From Lysobacterales bacterium (GTDB taxonomy: Bacteria; Pseudomonadota; Gammaproteobacteria; Xanthomonadales; SZUA-5): DNA of 35,402 nucleotides. The notes under the pieces are model-generated. The model searched no databases. It was not told the origin of the DNA and saw only the letters and a program-made list of their open reading frames with translations. Positions 7,608 through 15,107 of the stretch are shown here, piece by piece. The DNA lies in the NCBI GenBank assembly GCA_019187485.1, contig JABAQR010000057.1, positions 1-35,402 of the forward strand. The letters are read 5' to 3'. A program made the translations under genes and the position numbers. Numbering within the stretch: position 1 is the stretch's first letter; the number at the start of each line of letters is the position of its first letter.

Positions 7608-8447
7608 ATGCGCTTTCAAGGAACCGACCGCTATGTCGCGCCGCGCGAGCTGCAGCTTGCGGTGAACGCGGCGATCACGCTGGAGCGGCCGCTGCTGGTC
7701 AAGGGCGAGCCGGGGACCGGCAAGACGCTGCTGGCGCAGGAGATCGCACGGGCGGCGGGGGCGCCGTTGATCGAGTGGCACATCAAGAGCACCACCAAGG
7801 CGCAGCACGGGCTCTACGAGTACGACGCGGTCAAGCGTCTGCGCGATGCCCAGCTCGGCGATCCGCGCGCCAGCGAGATCGCCAACTACGTGGTGCCGGG
7901 CAAGCTGTGGGAGGCCTTCGATTCCGAGCGCCGGCTGGTGCTGCTGATCGACGAGATCGACAAGGCCGACATCGAGTTCCCGAACGATCTCCTGCGCGAG
8001 CTCGACCGCATGGAGTTCTTCGTCTACGAGACGCAGCAACTGGTGCGCGCGCGCACCCGGCCGGTCGTGGTGATCACCAGCAACAACGAGAAGGAGCTGC
8101 CGGACGCCTTCCTGCGCCGCTGCTTCTTCCACTACATCCGCTTCCCGGACGAGGAAACCCTGCGCCAGATCGTCGAGGTGCACTACCCGGGCCTGAAACA
8201 GGATCTGCTGCGCGAGGCACTCGCCGCCTTCTTCCAACTGCGCGAGACCCCGGGCCTGCGCAAGAAGCCATCGACCAGCGAACTCCTCGACTGGCTCAAG
8301 CTCTTGCTGGCGGAGGACATCCCGGCCGAGACCCTGCGCGAGAAGAACCAGCGCAAGGCGATTCCGCCGCTGTACGGCGCGCTGCTGAAAAACGAGCAGG
8401 ACGTGAGCCTGTTCGAGAGAATCGCGTTCCTGGCGCGGCGAGGCTGA
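7608..8447 (+). CDS. MoxR-family AAA+ ATPase
   Basis: This 279-residue protein has Walker A GEPGTGKT (33-40), Walker B VLLIDE (111-116), sensor 1 VITSNN (155-160) and an arginine-finger region (AFLRRC, 167-172). A C-terminal helical lid follows. The domain is the MoxR group of AAA+ chaperones, which usually work with a von Willebrand A-domain partner (CoxE or BatA type) encoded next door to mature enzymes or handle envelope stress. Here no VWA gene follows; the next gene is convergent. A TATCGT box at 7573-7578 sits 35 nt before the ATG. The upstream membrane gene ends 51 bp earlier, so co-transcription is possible. The client is unknown. Confidence 0.9.
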   Translation: MRFQGTDRYVAPRELQLAVNAAITLERPLLVKGEPGTGKTLLAQEIARAAGAPLIEWHIKSTTKAQHGLYEYDAVKRLRDAQLGDPRASEIANYVVPGKLWEAFDSERRLVLLIDEIDKADIEFPNDLLRELDRMEFFVYETQQLVRARTRPVVVITSNNEKELPDAFLRRCFFHYIRFPDEETLRQIVEVHYPGLKQDLLREALAAFFQLRETPGLRKKPSTSELLDWLKLLLAEDIPAETLREKNQRKAIPPLYGALLKNEQDVSLFERIAFLARRG

Positions 8448-8511
8448 CTCCTTCTTCGGCACGGCCCTGCGCATCGGCAGGCAGCCGAACCGCATCGGCC
8501 ACGAGCCGCTT

Positions 8512-9831
8512 TCAGGCCGCGACCGCGCGGAAAGCGTCGCGCGTGAGATTTTCCGGCGCACCCTCCGTGACGTGCACGTCGTCCTCGATGCGGATGCCGC
8601 CGTAGGGCAGCATCGCCTCGACCGCCGGCCAGTTGACCGCGTCGGCATCCGTCGACTCGCGCAGTTTCGCGAGCAGCATCGGGATGAAGTAGATGCCGGG
8701 CTCGACGGTGACCACGTGACCAGGTTCCAGCGTGCGCGTCAGCCGCAGGTAGGGGTGTCCTTCGGGCTTGGCGATCAGACCGCCATCGGGGCCGGCCTGG
8801 AAACCGCCGACGTCGTGTACCTGCAGGCCGAGGAAATGACCCAGTCCGTGCGGGAAGAAGGTGCCGGTGATGCCGCGTTCCAACTGCGATTCCGGCTCCA
8901 TGCGGACGATCCCGGTGTCCTTGAGGATGCGGCCGATGCGATGGTGACATTCGATGTGCAGCTCGCGGTAATCGCGCCCTGCGCGCATCTGCCCGACCAG
9001 CTCCTGCTGCATGCCGTCGACCGCCGCGATCAGGTCGGCGAAAGCGCCCGGGGTGCGCGCATGGGTGCGCGTGATGTCGCTGGCATAACCGGCGTCGCTG
9101 CCGCCGGCGTCGATCAGGAAACTGCGCGATTCGGGCGGACGCGGCGCCGGCGAATGGTGATAGTGCAGGATCGCCGCGTGCTGGTTCAACGCGACGATGT
9201 TCTGGTAGGGCAATTCCTGTTCGGTGTGACCGGCGGCGGCGCAGTACTCGAGGTGGATCTGGTGTTCGCTGGCGCCCTCGCGGAAGGCTTCCAGCGCGGC
9301 CAGGTGGCCGCTGGCGCCACGGCGACTGGCATTGCGCATGCGCGCGATCTCGTAGGGCGTCTTGCGCGCACGTTCCCAGTGCAGAGCCAGGATCACCGCA
9401 TCGGGATTGTTCGGCCGGACGTCGCCGACGGCGGCATTCGCTTCGCCGATGATCGCCGCGCGCGAGACATCGGCGGGCAGGTGCGCGCGCGCGTCCTCGG
9501 CGCGACGGATCACGCGCAGATCGAAGTGCTCGCACCAGAAGCCCGCCGGCGCCGCCGGCGGGGCGTGCCAGTAATCCTCGGGCTGATGATAGGCGAGCAC
9601 CGGCTTGCGCCCAGGCGCATACGCGATCCAGCTTCCCGGGTGGTGGTGCAGGGGCACCCAGGCCAGGAAGTGCGGGTTGCTGCGGAAGGGATAGCTCTGA
9701 TCGTCGAGGAAACCGTAGTGCTCGATACCGGCCGGGATCAGCAGTTGTTCGAAGCCGCCACTGGCGAGCGCCACGTCGGCGCGGCGCATCTGTTCGGCGA
9801 GGTGCGCGGCGTACAAATCCTGCAACTGCAT
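8512..9831 (-). CDS. pepQ: Xaa-Pro dipeptidase (prolidase), M24 family
   Basis: This 439-residue cytosolic metallopeptidase cleaves Xaa-Pro dipeptides and matches E. coli PepQ (443 residues) in length. The dinuclear metal ligands of the pita-bread fold are all present: D241 and D252 (LIDAGG...ASDITRT), H332 in FFPHGLGHFLGLQVHDVGG, E377 (VEPGIYF) and E416 (RIEDDVHV). The ATG at 9831 is chosen because MQLQDLYAAHLAEQMRR matches the family N-terminus. Upstream in-frame residues (to 9978) are Arg/Gly rich and overlap the intergenic repeat. TAGTCT (9866-9861) lies 35 nt upstream. It is convergent with the moxR gene. Confidence 0.93.
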   Translation of the reverse strand: MQLQDLYAAHLAEQMRRADVALASGGFEQLLIPAGIEHYGFLDDQSYPFRSNPHFLAWVPLHHHPGSWIAYAPGRKPVLAYHQPEDYWHAPPAAPAGFWCEHFDLRVIRRAEDARAHLPADVSRAAIIGEANAAVGDVRPNNPDAVILALHWERARKTPYEIARMRNASRRGASGHLAALEAFREGASEHQIHLEYCAAAGHTEQELPYQNIVALNQHAAILHYHHSPAPRPPESRSFLIDAGGSDAGYASDITRTHARTPGAFADLIAAVDGMQQELVGQMRAGRDYRELHIECHHRIGRILKDTGIVRMEPESQLERGITGTFFPHGLGHFLGLQVHDVGGFQAGPDGGLIAKPEGHPYLRLTRTLEPGHVVTVEPGIYFIPMLLAKLRESTDADAVNWPAVEAMLPYGGIRIEDDVHVTEGAPENLTRDAFRAVAA

Positions 9832-9925
9832 GACGGGCTCGATCACAACCGGAGGCAATGAGACTACGGAGGGTGCCGGGTGACGGCAACCACCACGCCC
9901 CGGCGGCGTCCGCCTCGCGTCCCGA

Positions 9926-10028
9926 CCGCCCTTGCGTGCCTTGCGCACTCCGGAAAGGTGGCGCCACAGGAGCGGCACCCTCCAGAAAGCCCGCCGGTCC
10001 GAAATGGGCGCAGGGTACGCAAAGGCGG
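9926..10028. repeat. 21-bp inverted repeat pair (GCGCANGGNACGCAANGGCGG)
   Basis: The left arm 9926-9946 (complement GCGCAAGGCACGCAAGGGCGG) and right arm 10008-10028 (GCGCAGGGTACGCAAAGGCGG) match at 18 of 21 positions, and all three differences are transitions. The arms are 61 bp apart. The core CACGCAAGGGCGG (13 bp) appears exactly again at 31827-31839 in another spacer, which suggests a dispersed intergenic repeat rather than chance. Confidence 0.65.
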
Positions 10029-10173
10029 CGACTGCACCGTGCGCCGACGCCCCCTCCAGACAATGTGCTCCGGGGACGGCCTCCGTACCCGGCGGCCGCC
10101 TGCGCGGAGCCGCCGTGAGGCTCGTGCGGATCGAGGACGACCGCGGAGTCGACGAGGCGCCGGGCGGGACCGT

Positions 10174-10243
10174 AAAACGCGAAGGGCGGAAAGCGAAGGA
10201 GGAGCAGCCGCCGCAACAGCCGCAATTCCAACTTTCGCGTTTT
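10174..10243. repeat. 10-bp inverted repeat downstream of relA
   Basis: AAAACGCGAA (10174-10183) and TTCGCGTTTT (10234-10243) are perfect complements, 50 nt apart. The repeat begins about 12 nt past the relA stop. Read on the minus strand it ends in TTTT, so it might act as a long-loop terminator, but the loop is far larger than usual. It could equally be a repetitive element. Confidence 0.4.
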
Positions 10244-10254
10244 CACCGTTCCCA

Positions 10255-12414
10255 CTATCCCACGCGCTCGGCCTCGGTCACGTTGCTCAATGCGCGCAGT
10301 TTCGCGAGCACGGTCGCGAGCTGGCCGAAATCGGCCACCTTGAGGGTCAGTTGCAGGGTCGACAGGCCGCTCGCCGGGTCCTCGCGGCTGTCCATCGCGC
10401 CGATGTTGATCTCGGCCGCGGCCAGCACCGCACCAACGTCGCGGATCAAGCCGGTGCGGTTGTATGCCGAGACGCGGATGCGCACCGCGTAGCGGTCCTC
10501 GCGCCGGCCGCCCCACTGCACGTCGATCACGCGCTCCGGGTTGCGGCCGGACAGGTTCAGCAGGCTCTTGCAGTCGGCGCGGTGCACCGAGACGCCGCGG
10601 CCCTTGGTGATGAAGCCGACGATGGCGTCGCCCGGCACCGGGTTGCAGCAGCCGGCCATCGCCACCAACAGGTTGCCGACGCCCTCGATGACGATCGCGT
10701 CCTTGTCGCGGCGTGGGCCGATTTCCGAGCCCAGGCGCTGGGTCAGGATCTGCGCGGCGTCGGCCTTCGGCGCCTCCGCCTCGTGGACCACGCGCGCGAC
10801 CTGGGCCGGCGACAGGTCGCCGAGCGCGACCGCGAGGTAGAGCTCGTCCACGCTAGTCAGGTGCAGCTTCGGCAGCAGTGCCTCCAACCGCGCCGGCGTC
10901 AGCGCCAGACGCTTCAGCTCGCGCTCGAGGATGTCGCGGCCATCGCGCAGGTTGTGCTCGCGGTCGAGCTTGTGGAACCAGGCGCGCACCTTGTGGCGGG
11001 CGCGCGAGGAGTTCAGGAAGCCGAGCTGCGGCAGCAGCCAGTCGCGCTTGGGCTGGCCTTCCTTCGCGGTCAGGATCTCGACGCGGTCGCCGGTCTTCGG
11101 CTGGTGCGTCAGCGGCACGATGCGGCCATTGACCTTGGCGCCGCGGCAGCGGTGGCCGACCTCGGTGTGCACGGTGTAGGCGAAGTCGAGCACCGTCGAG
11201 CTCTTGGGCAGGTCGACCACCGCGCCCTTCGGCGTCAACAGGTAGACGCGGTCTTCCAGCACCTCGGTGGAGAAGCCGGCGAGCAGGGCGCCATCGTCCT
11301 GGGCCTCGTCGCGACCTTCCAGCAACTGGCGCATCCACTGGATCTTGCGTTCGAAGTCGGCGCCCGCCCCGCTGCCCTCCTTGTAGCGCCAGTGCGCGGC
11401 GACGCCGAGTTCGGCGTGCTCGTGCATCTCGACGGTGCGGATCTGCACCTCGGCAGCCTTGCCCTCGGGGCCGATGATCGCGGTGTGCAACGAGCGGTAG
11501 TCGTTGCCCTTGGGCTTGGCGATGTAGTCGTCGAACTCCTTCGGGATCGGCGTCCAGTGCGCGTGCACCACGCCGAGCGCGGCGTAGCAGGTGGGCACGT
11601 CCGGCACCAGCACACGCACCGCGCGCACGTCGTAGAGCTCGGAAAAGTCGACGCTCTTGCGCTGCATCTTCTTCCAGATGCTGTAGATGTGCTTGGGCCG
11701 GCCGGCGACATCGGCCTCGATGCCGGCCTCGCGCAGCACCCGACGCACCTCCGAGAGCAGCAACCGGATGTAGCGCTCGCGATCCTCGCGACGCTCGTCC
11801 AGCAGCGCGGCGACGCGCTTGTAGGTGTCCGGCTGCAGGTAGCGGAAGGTCAGGTCTTCCAGCTCCCACTTGAGCTGCCAGATGCCGAGACGGTTGGCGA
11901 GCGGCGCGTGGATGTCGGCCGCCAGTTGCGCGAGGCGCCGGCGACTCGCCTCGTCGGCGCGGCTGGCCGCGCGCAGGCGCACCAGTTGGCGTGCGAGCAG
12001 GATGAACACCACGCGCAAGTCGCGGATCAGCACCAGCAGCAGCCGCCGCAGACCCTCGGCGCTGGCGTTGGCGGCCTTGTGTTCGTGCAGCGGCCAGATC
12101 TTGTCGGCTTCGAGCTGGCCGTGGATCAGGGTGTCGAGCGCGCCGCCGTGGCGCGGCGCGTGCTCGGGATCGGCATGCGCGCGGGCCTGCGGGTAGAGCG
12201 CAGCGGCGAGCAGGGTCTCGTCGTCGACCTTGAGCTCGTGCAACAGCGCCAGCGTGCATACCGTCTCGGACTCGACCGCCGCATCGATTCCACCACTCGC
12301 CGCCCACCCCGCCGCGATCTCACTCAACCGGGCGACGAGGCCCGGCGCCAGCTGCGGGTGCGTGGCCAGCCAGTCGCCCAGACGCTCGGCGGGGATGGAT
12401 TCGCGAGTCTTCAT
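10255..12414 (-). CDS. relA: RelA, GTP/ATP pyrophosphokinase ((p)ppGpp synthetase I)
   Basis: This 719-residue long RSH protein has an N-terminal HD-like domain (about 25-200) without the HDxxED motif; ALYPQARAHADPEH stands where it should be, so hydrolase activity is not expected. The synthetase domain spans about 230-345: GRPKHIYSIWKKMQ 238-251, YDVRAVRVLV 261-270, KGNDYRSLHTAI 302-313, AEVQIRT 321-327. A TGS domain lies at about 388-448, a conserved-Cys/zinc-finger region at about 585-616 (C589, C590, H611, C615) and an ACT domain at about 640-719. It makes (p)ppGpp on stalled ribosomes. Length and order match gammaproteobacterial RelA (E. coli 744). CATAAT at 12428-12423 is only about 14 nt before the ATG, hinting at an almost leaderless mRNA. 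Confidence 0.95.
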   Translation of the reverse strand: MKTRESIPAERLGDWLATHPQLAPGLVARLSEIAAGWAASGGIDAAVESETVCTLALLHELKVDDETLLAAALYPQARAHADPEHAPRHGGALDTLIHGQLEADKIWPLHEHKAANASAEGLRRLLLVLIRDLRVVFILLARQLVRLRAASRADEASRRRLAQLAADIHAPLANRLGIWQLKWELEDLTFRYLQPDTYKRVAALLDERREDRERYIRLLLSEVRRVLREAGIEADVAGRPKHIYSIWKKMQRKSVDFSELYDVRAVRVLVPDVPTCYAALGVVHAHWTPIPKEFDDYIAKPKGNDYRSLHTAIIGPEGKAAEVQIRTVEMHEHAELGVAAHWRYKEGSGAGADFERKIQWMRQLLEGRDEAQDDGALLAGFSTEVLEDRVYLLTPKGAVVDLPKSSTVLDFAYTVHTEVGHRCRGAKVNGRIVPLTHQPKTGDRVEILTAKEGQPKRDWLLPQLGFLNSSRARHKVRAWFHKLDREHNLRDGRDILERELKRLALTPARLEALLPKLHLTSVDELYLAVALGDLSPAQVARVVHEAEAPKADAAQILTQRLGSEIGPRRDKDAIVIEGVGNLLVAMAGCCNPVPGDAIVGFITKGRGVSVHRADCKSLLNLSGRNPERVIDVQWGGRREDRYAVRIRVSAYNRTGLIRDVGAVLAAAEINIGAMDSREDPASGLSTLQLTLKVADFGQLATVLAKLRALSNVTEAERVG

Positions 12415-12422
12415 CCGACCCG

Positions 12423-12428
12423 ATTATG
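12423..12428 (-). promoter_or_regulatory. Candidate relA -10 box very close to the start codon
   Basis: CATAAT on the minus strand (12428-12423) is the only AT-rich hexamer in the 68-bp spacer. With a normal 6-7 nt gap to +1, transcription would begin 2-5 nt before the relA ATG at 12414. No good -35 is seen and there is no Shine-Dalgarno. Start choice is firm because no later in-frame Met precedes the conserved domain. Confidence 0.35.
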
Positions 12429-12482
12429 GGCCGAGCCGGAGGCCACCCCACGCGCGCCCGAAGGCGTGCGCGCAACGCACAC

Positions 12483-14090
12483 TCAACGCTCCGGGGACGA
12501 TGGCGGGCTGACCGTGATCGTGAAGGTCCGCTCGAGCAAATCGACCCCGCCATTGCTGGTGCCGCCGCTGTCGCGCATGCGCACGCGCACGACGGCCGTT
12601 CCGCTCGCGCCGGTCGCCAGTCCGTAGGCGAGCGTGCCGGATTCCGGCGAGCCGGAGTACACGATGCCGGGCGCCGACGAGAACAGCGTTTGCCCGCTGT
12701 CGACGCTGACACTGCGCTCGATGAAGGTCTGCGCCTGCTCGTCGATGGCGTTCATGGGTCCGCGCCGGATGCCGGTCACGAAACCGGCCTGGATTTGCGT
12801 GCCGCTGGTGCCGGACGGATGAACGATGTTGTTGCCGAGGGTGAATTCGGGCGCATCGTTGACCGCGGTCACGGTGTAGGTGAAGGGTGCCGCAGCCACC
12901 GACGTGACGCCGTCGCTGACGGTTACGGTGACGTTGGCGTTGCCGTTGGCGTGCTGCTTCGGCGTCAGCACCAGCGTGAAGTTCGGTTCGCTGCCTGCGA
13001 ACAGACAGGCACCAGCGTCGACCAGGTCGGGGTTGGAACTCATGCACGAGAGCGATGCCGGGGTGAGGACGTTGTCGCTGTCGCTGGCAAAAATCGCGAT
13101 GCTGCCGGTGGCGATATCCTCCAGGGAGGTCTGCGCGCCGATCGGGTTGATCGAAGGCGGCACGCTGGTCTGCACCGAGGCGGTGTGTGCGGCCTGGTTG
13201 TTGCCGAGCTGGGTCTCGCCGGTGGCCGGCGGCGCGAAGGCTGCGGCGCTGACCGAGAATGGGCTACCGTTCGGCGCGCCTGCGTTCAGGCCACGACTGA
13301 CGTTGAAGGTGACGGACGAGTTGCCGGCCAGCGAGACCGCGTCGAGCGCAATGTTGCCGCTGCCGCTGGCGCTGCCGCAGGCCGGCATCGGGCTGCAGCT
13401 CCAGGTGCCGGCGGACAGCGACGCCGGGAAGCCCCCGGAGGCCTTCGGGAACCAGTCGCGCACGCGCACGCCGTTGATTGGGGTGCTGCCGCTGTTCTCC
13501 ACCTGAATGGTGTACGAAAAATTGCCACCCGGCGCCGCACCCGAGGGGCCGCTCACCGTCACCACGAGGTCGGCAGCGCCGCCTTCCGGCTGGGAGGTCG
13601 GCGACTCATAGCCATTCGCGAACACGCCATCGGCACCAACGCCGCCGACGCTGCCCTGAAAGCAGGAGGCATTGGCGGCCGGCAGCATCGCGCAGCAGGC
13701 AAGCTCGCCGCTGGAGCTGATCTTGAACAAAGAGGGCGAGACGCCGTTGCTGACGTAATCGAAGCTGCTGATGCCGCCGAACAGCAGCGGCGTCGTGTCC
13801 TGGTTCGGATCGGTGTACTGGAGGGCGACCGGATTGACGCTGCCACCCGGCGGCGTTGCGAAATCGGCGCACAGCAGCGGCTGTCCGAGGCGCAACTTGA
13901 GCACGCGGCGACCATTGGCGATCGTCCGGTTGAAGTAGTCGATCTTCTCGGCAGTGACGAGATTCAAGCGCCCCGAGTTGTTGATCGCAAAGCCGGTATT
14001 GCCGGCATTGACCGCCTTGTCTGCGGCCGAAGCGTGCCCCGCGCCTGCGCCGAGGCCCATCGCCAAGATCAGTACCGAACGAAACTGCAT
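12483..14090 (-). CDS. Secreted DUF11/Ig-like repeat surface protein, function unknown
   Basis: The 535-residue product starts MQFRSVLILAMGLGAGAGHA and has a signal peptide with cleavage near ASA|ADK (22/23). About 20-165 is a unique region with several Cys (CADF, CCAM, CFQG) and a GVFANGYES motif. A DUF11-type domain follows (about 170-310: DLVVTVSGPSG, YTIQVENSGSTPINGVRVRD, GNNQAAHTASV). Then comes a cadherin/Ig-like segment (INPIGAQTSLEDIATGSIAI; VTVSDGVTSV; YTVTAVNDAPEF). These are extracellular beta-sandwich modules, common in adhesins and exported proteins. No catalytic motif or membrane anchor is visible. ATG 14090 is preferred to 14153 because the signal peptide begins there. Minus-strand TAAAAT at 14162-14157 is a likely -10 box, 72 nt upstream. 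Confidence 0.75.
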   Translation of the reverse strand: MQFRSVLILAMGLGAGAGHASAADKAVNAGNTGFAINNSGRLNLVTAEKIDYFNRTIANGRRVLKLRLGQPLLCADFATPPGGSVNPVALQYTDPNQDTTPLLFGGISSFDYVSNGVSPSLFKISSSGELACCAMLPAANASCFQGSVGGVGADGVFANGYESPTSQPEGGAADLVVTVSGPSGAAPGGNFSYTIQVENSGSTPINGVRVRDWFPKASGGFPASLSAGTWSCSPMPACGSASGSGNIALDAVSLAGNSSVTFNVSRGLNAGAPNGSPFSVSAAAFAPPATGETQLGNNQAAHTASVQTSVPPSINPIGAQTSLEDIATGSIAIFASDSDNVLTPASLSCMSSNPDLVDAGACLFAGSEPNFTLVLTPKQHANGNANVTVTVSDGVTSVAAAPFTYTVTAVNDAPEFTLGNNIVHPSGTSGTQIQAGFVTGIRRGPMNAIDEQAQTFIERSVSVDSGQTLFSSAPGIVYSGSPESGTLAYGLATGASGTAVVRVRMRDSGGTSNGGVDLLERTFTITVSPPSSPER

Positions 14091-14156
14091 GAGGTTCTCT
14101 CGCTCCCGAAGGGCAACCGTGGACGGGCGGGCGCGCAGGCCCCACCAAACCACGGG

Positions 14157-14162
14157 ATTTTA
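14157..14162 (-). promoter_or_regulatory. Candidate -10 box of the DUF11 protein gene
   Basis: TAAAAT on the minus strand (14162-14157), in a G+C-rich context, 72 nt before the chosen ATG. The -35 is not recognisable. It lies between this gene and the end of the upstream kinase-partner gene (stop at 14217), so the DUF11 gene is probably its own transcription unit. Confidence 0.4.
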
Positions 14163-14216
14163 GCCCGAGCCGATTCGAATACGGAAACCAGCGCGGCACG
14201 GGGACGCCTGCACCAT

Positions 14217-15107
14217 TCAGCGGGTGCTGACGAACAGCGCGCGAAAACGCGGCGAATAGGCGCGCTCATTGGGCTGCAGGTCCGGCGCCTGGGAACGCGC
14301 AATGCGCAGATCCGCGCGTACCTGCTCGAGTGCGGCGAGATCGCGCTCGCCGCCCAGCACGTACAACTCGTAGCGTGCCGCAGCGCGCATCAGCAGGGCT
14401 TCGGCGAGCGCACGCGGGGTCACCATCAGCACCGCCTCGTCGGCCCAGGCCGCCGCACTCGCGAAATTGCCGCCCAGGTATGCCGCCGCGAGCGGCTGCA
14501 AACGGCTGCGCGCTTGCGCAAGCACGGCACTGCGCGCATCGGCGAGCGCCGCACCGCCGCCGACGGGCGCCGTGTCCATCTGCGCGAACAGGCCAGTCAG
14601 ACCGGTCTCGGCCGCGGCGAGTTCGGCCTCCACGGCCGCCAGCCCGGTCGCGCTGCGGCTGCGTTGCGCCGAGTCGTAGCCGCTGCGCGCCCGCTGCGCA
14701 CGCACCAGCAGGGGATCGAGCCGACGTTGCCAGTCGGCACGACCGGCCGCCAGCGCCGGTTCGGAAAGACGCGCCCGGGCGCGCTGCAAACGGGTCTCTA
14801 CGGCGATCAGACGCTCGCCCAGCTCGCGCGCCCGCTGCTCGAAGGTTCCCATGGTGCCCTGGCGCACCGACACCTGCGTGGCCGCGGACACCAGAGCGGC
14901 CGTGAGTGCCGCCACAACCGGCGATGCCGCCACGTTCTCCGGGATCGGCGCAGCCGGCGCGCTGCGTGTGCGACACCCCCGCACCACCGTCGACTGCCGC
15001 GCGACCGCCTCGCGATCATCGGTGCAGGAATCGGCACAGGCCCGGATCGGCCACAGCAGTGCCAGCACCGCGAGTGCGCACGTCCAGCCCGGCCAGACGC
15101 GGCTCAC
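14217..15107 (-). CDS. Exported helical protein translationally coupled to a Ser/Thr kinase
   Basis: The chosen GTG (15107) overlaps the kinase stop by 4 bp (GTGA) and gives 296 residues. A signal peptide follows at once (MSRVWPGWTCALAVLALLWP, cleavage near ACA|DS at 26). After a short Cys-containing segment the protein is Ala/Arg/Leu-rich and largely helical, with coiled-coil potential (about 105-215: FEQRARELGERLIAVETRLQ, AAVEAELAAAETGL). A C-terminal part resembles short helical repeats (AAAYLGGNFASAAAWADEAV, LMRAAARYELYV). I recognise no named family. It is likely periplasmic and its coupling suggests a partner or sensor for the kinase, perhaps at its periplasmic domain. A longer frame (to 15344) lies inside the kinase gene and is rejected. 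Confidence 0.68.
   Translation of the reverse strand: MSRVWPGWTCALAVLALLWPIRACADSCTDDREAVARQSTVVRGCRTRSAPAAPIPENVAASPVVAALTAALVSAATQVSVRQGTMGTFEQRARELGERLIAVETRLQRARARLSEPALAAGRADWQRRLDPLLVRAQRARSGYDSAQRSRSATGLAAVEAELAAAETGLTGLFAQMDTAPVGGGAALADARSAVLAQARSRLQPLAAAYLGGNFASAAAWADEAVLMVTPRALAEALLMRAAARYELYVLGGERDLAALEQVRADLRIARSQAPDLQPNERAYSPRFRALFVSTR

Larger units (their letters stand above)
9832..10254. other. 423-bp spacer between pepQ and relA carrying inverted repeats
   Basis: No gene is supported here. It contains the pepQ promoter candidate (TAGTCT, 9866-9861), a 21-bp imperfect inverted repeat (9926-9946 with 10008-10028), a 10-bp palindrome GTGGCGCCAC near 9958-9967, and a 10-bp inverted repeat AAAACGCGAA/TTCGCGTTTT (10174-10183 with 10234-10243) just beyond the relA stop. 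Long open frames across it are high-G+C artefacts. Confidence 0.6.

Noticed and set aside
9544..9567. Strong palindrome CCCGCCGGC-GCC-GCCGGCGGG inside pepQ
   Set aside because: Encodes the Pro/Ala loop PPAAPAG with preferred codons; likely a by-product of composition.
8183..10516. 777-residue minus-strand frame across pepQ and relA
   Set aside because: Frame-shifted reading of pepQ and of the repeat-filled spacer; Arg/Pro rich with no domain.
9880..12627. 915-residue open frame antisense to relA
   Set aside because: Composition (Arg, Gln, Val, His rich) and lack of motifs are typical of high-G+C shadow frames; relA on the other strand is unmistakable.
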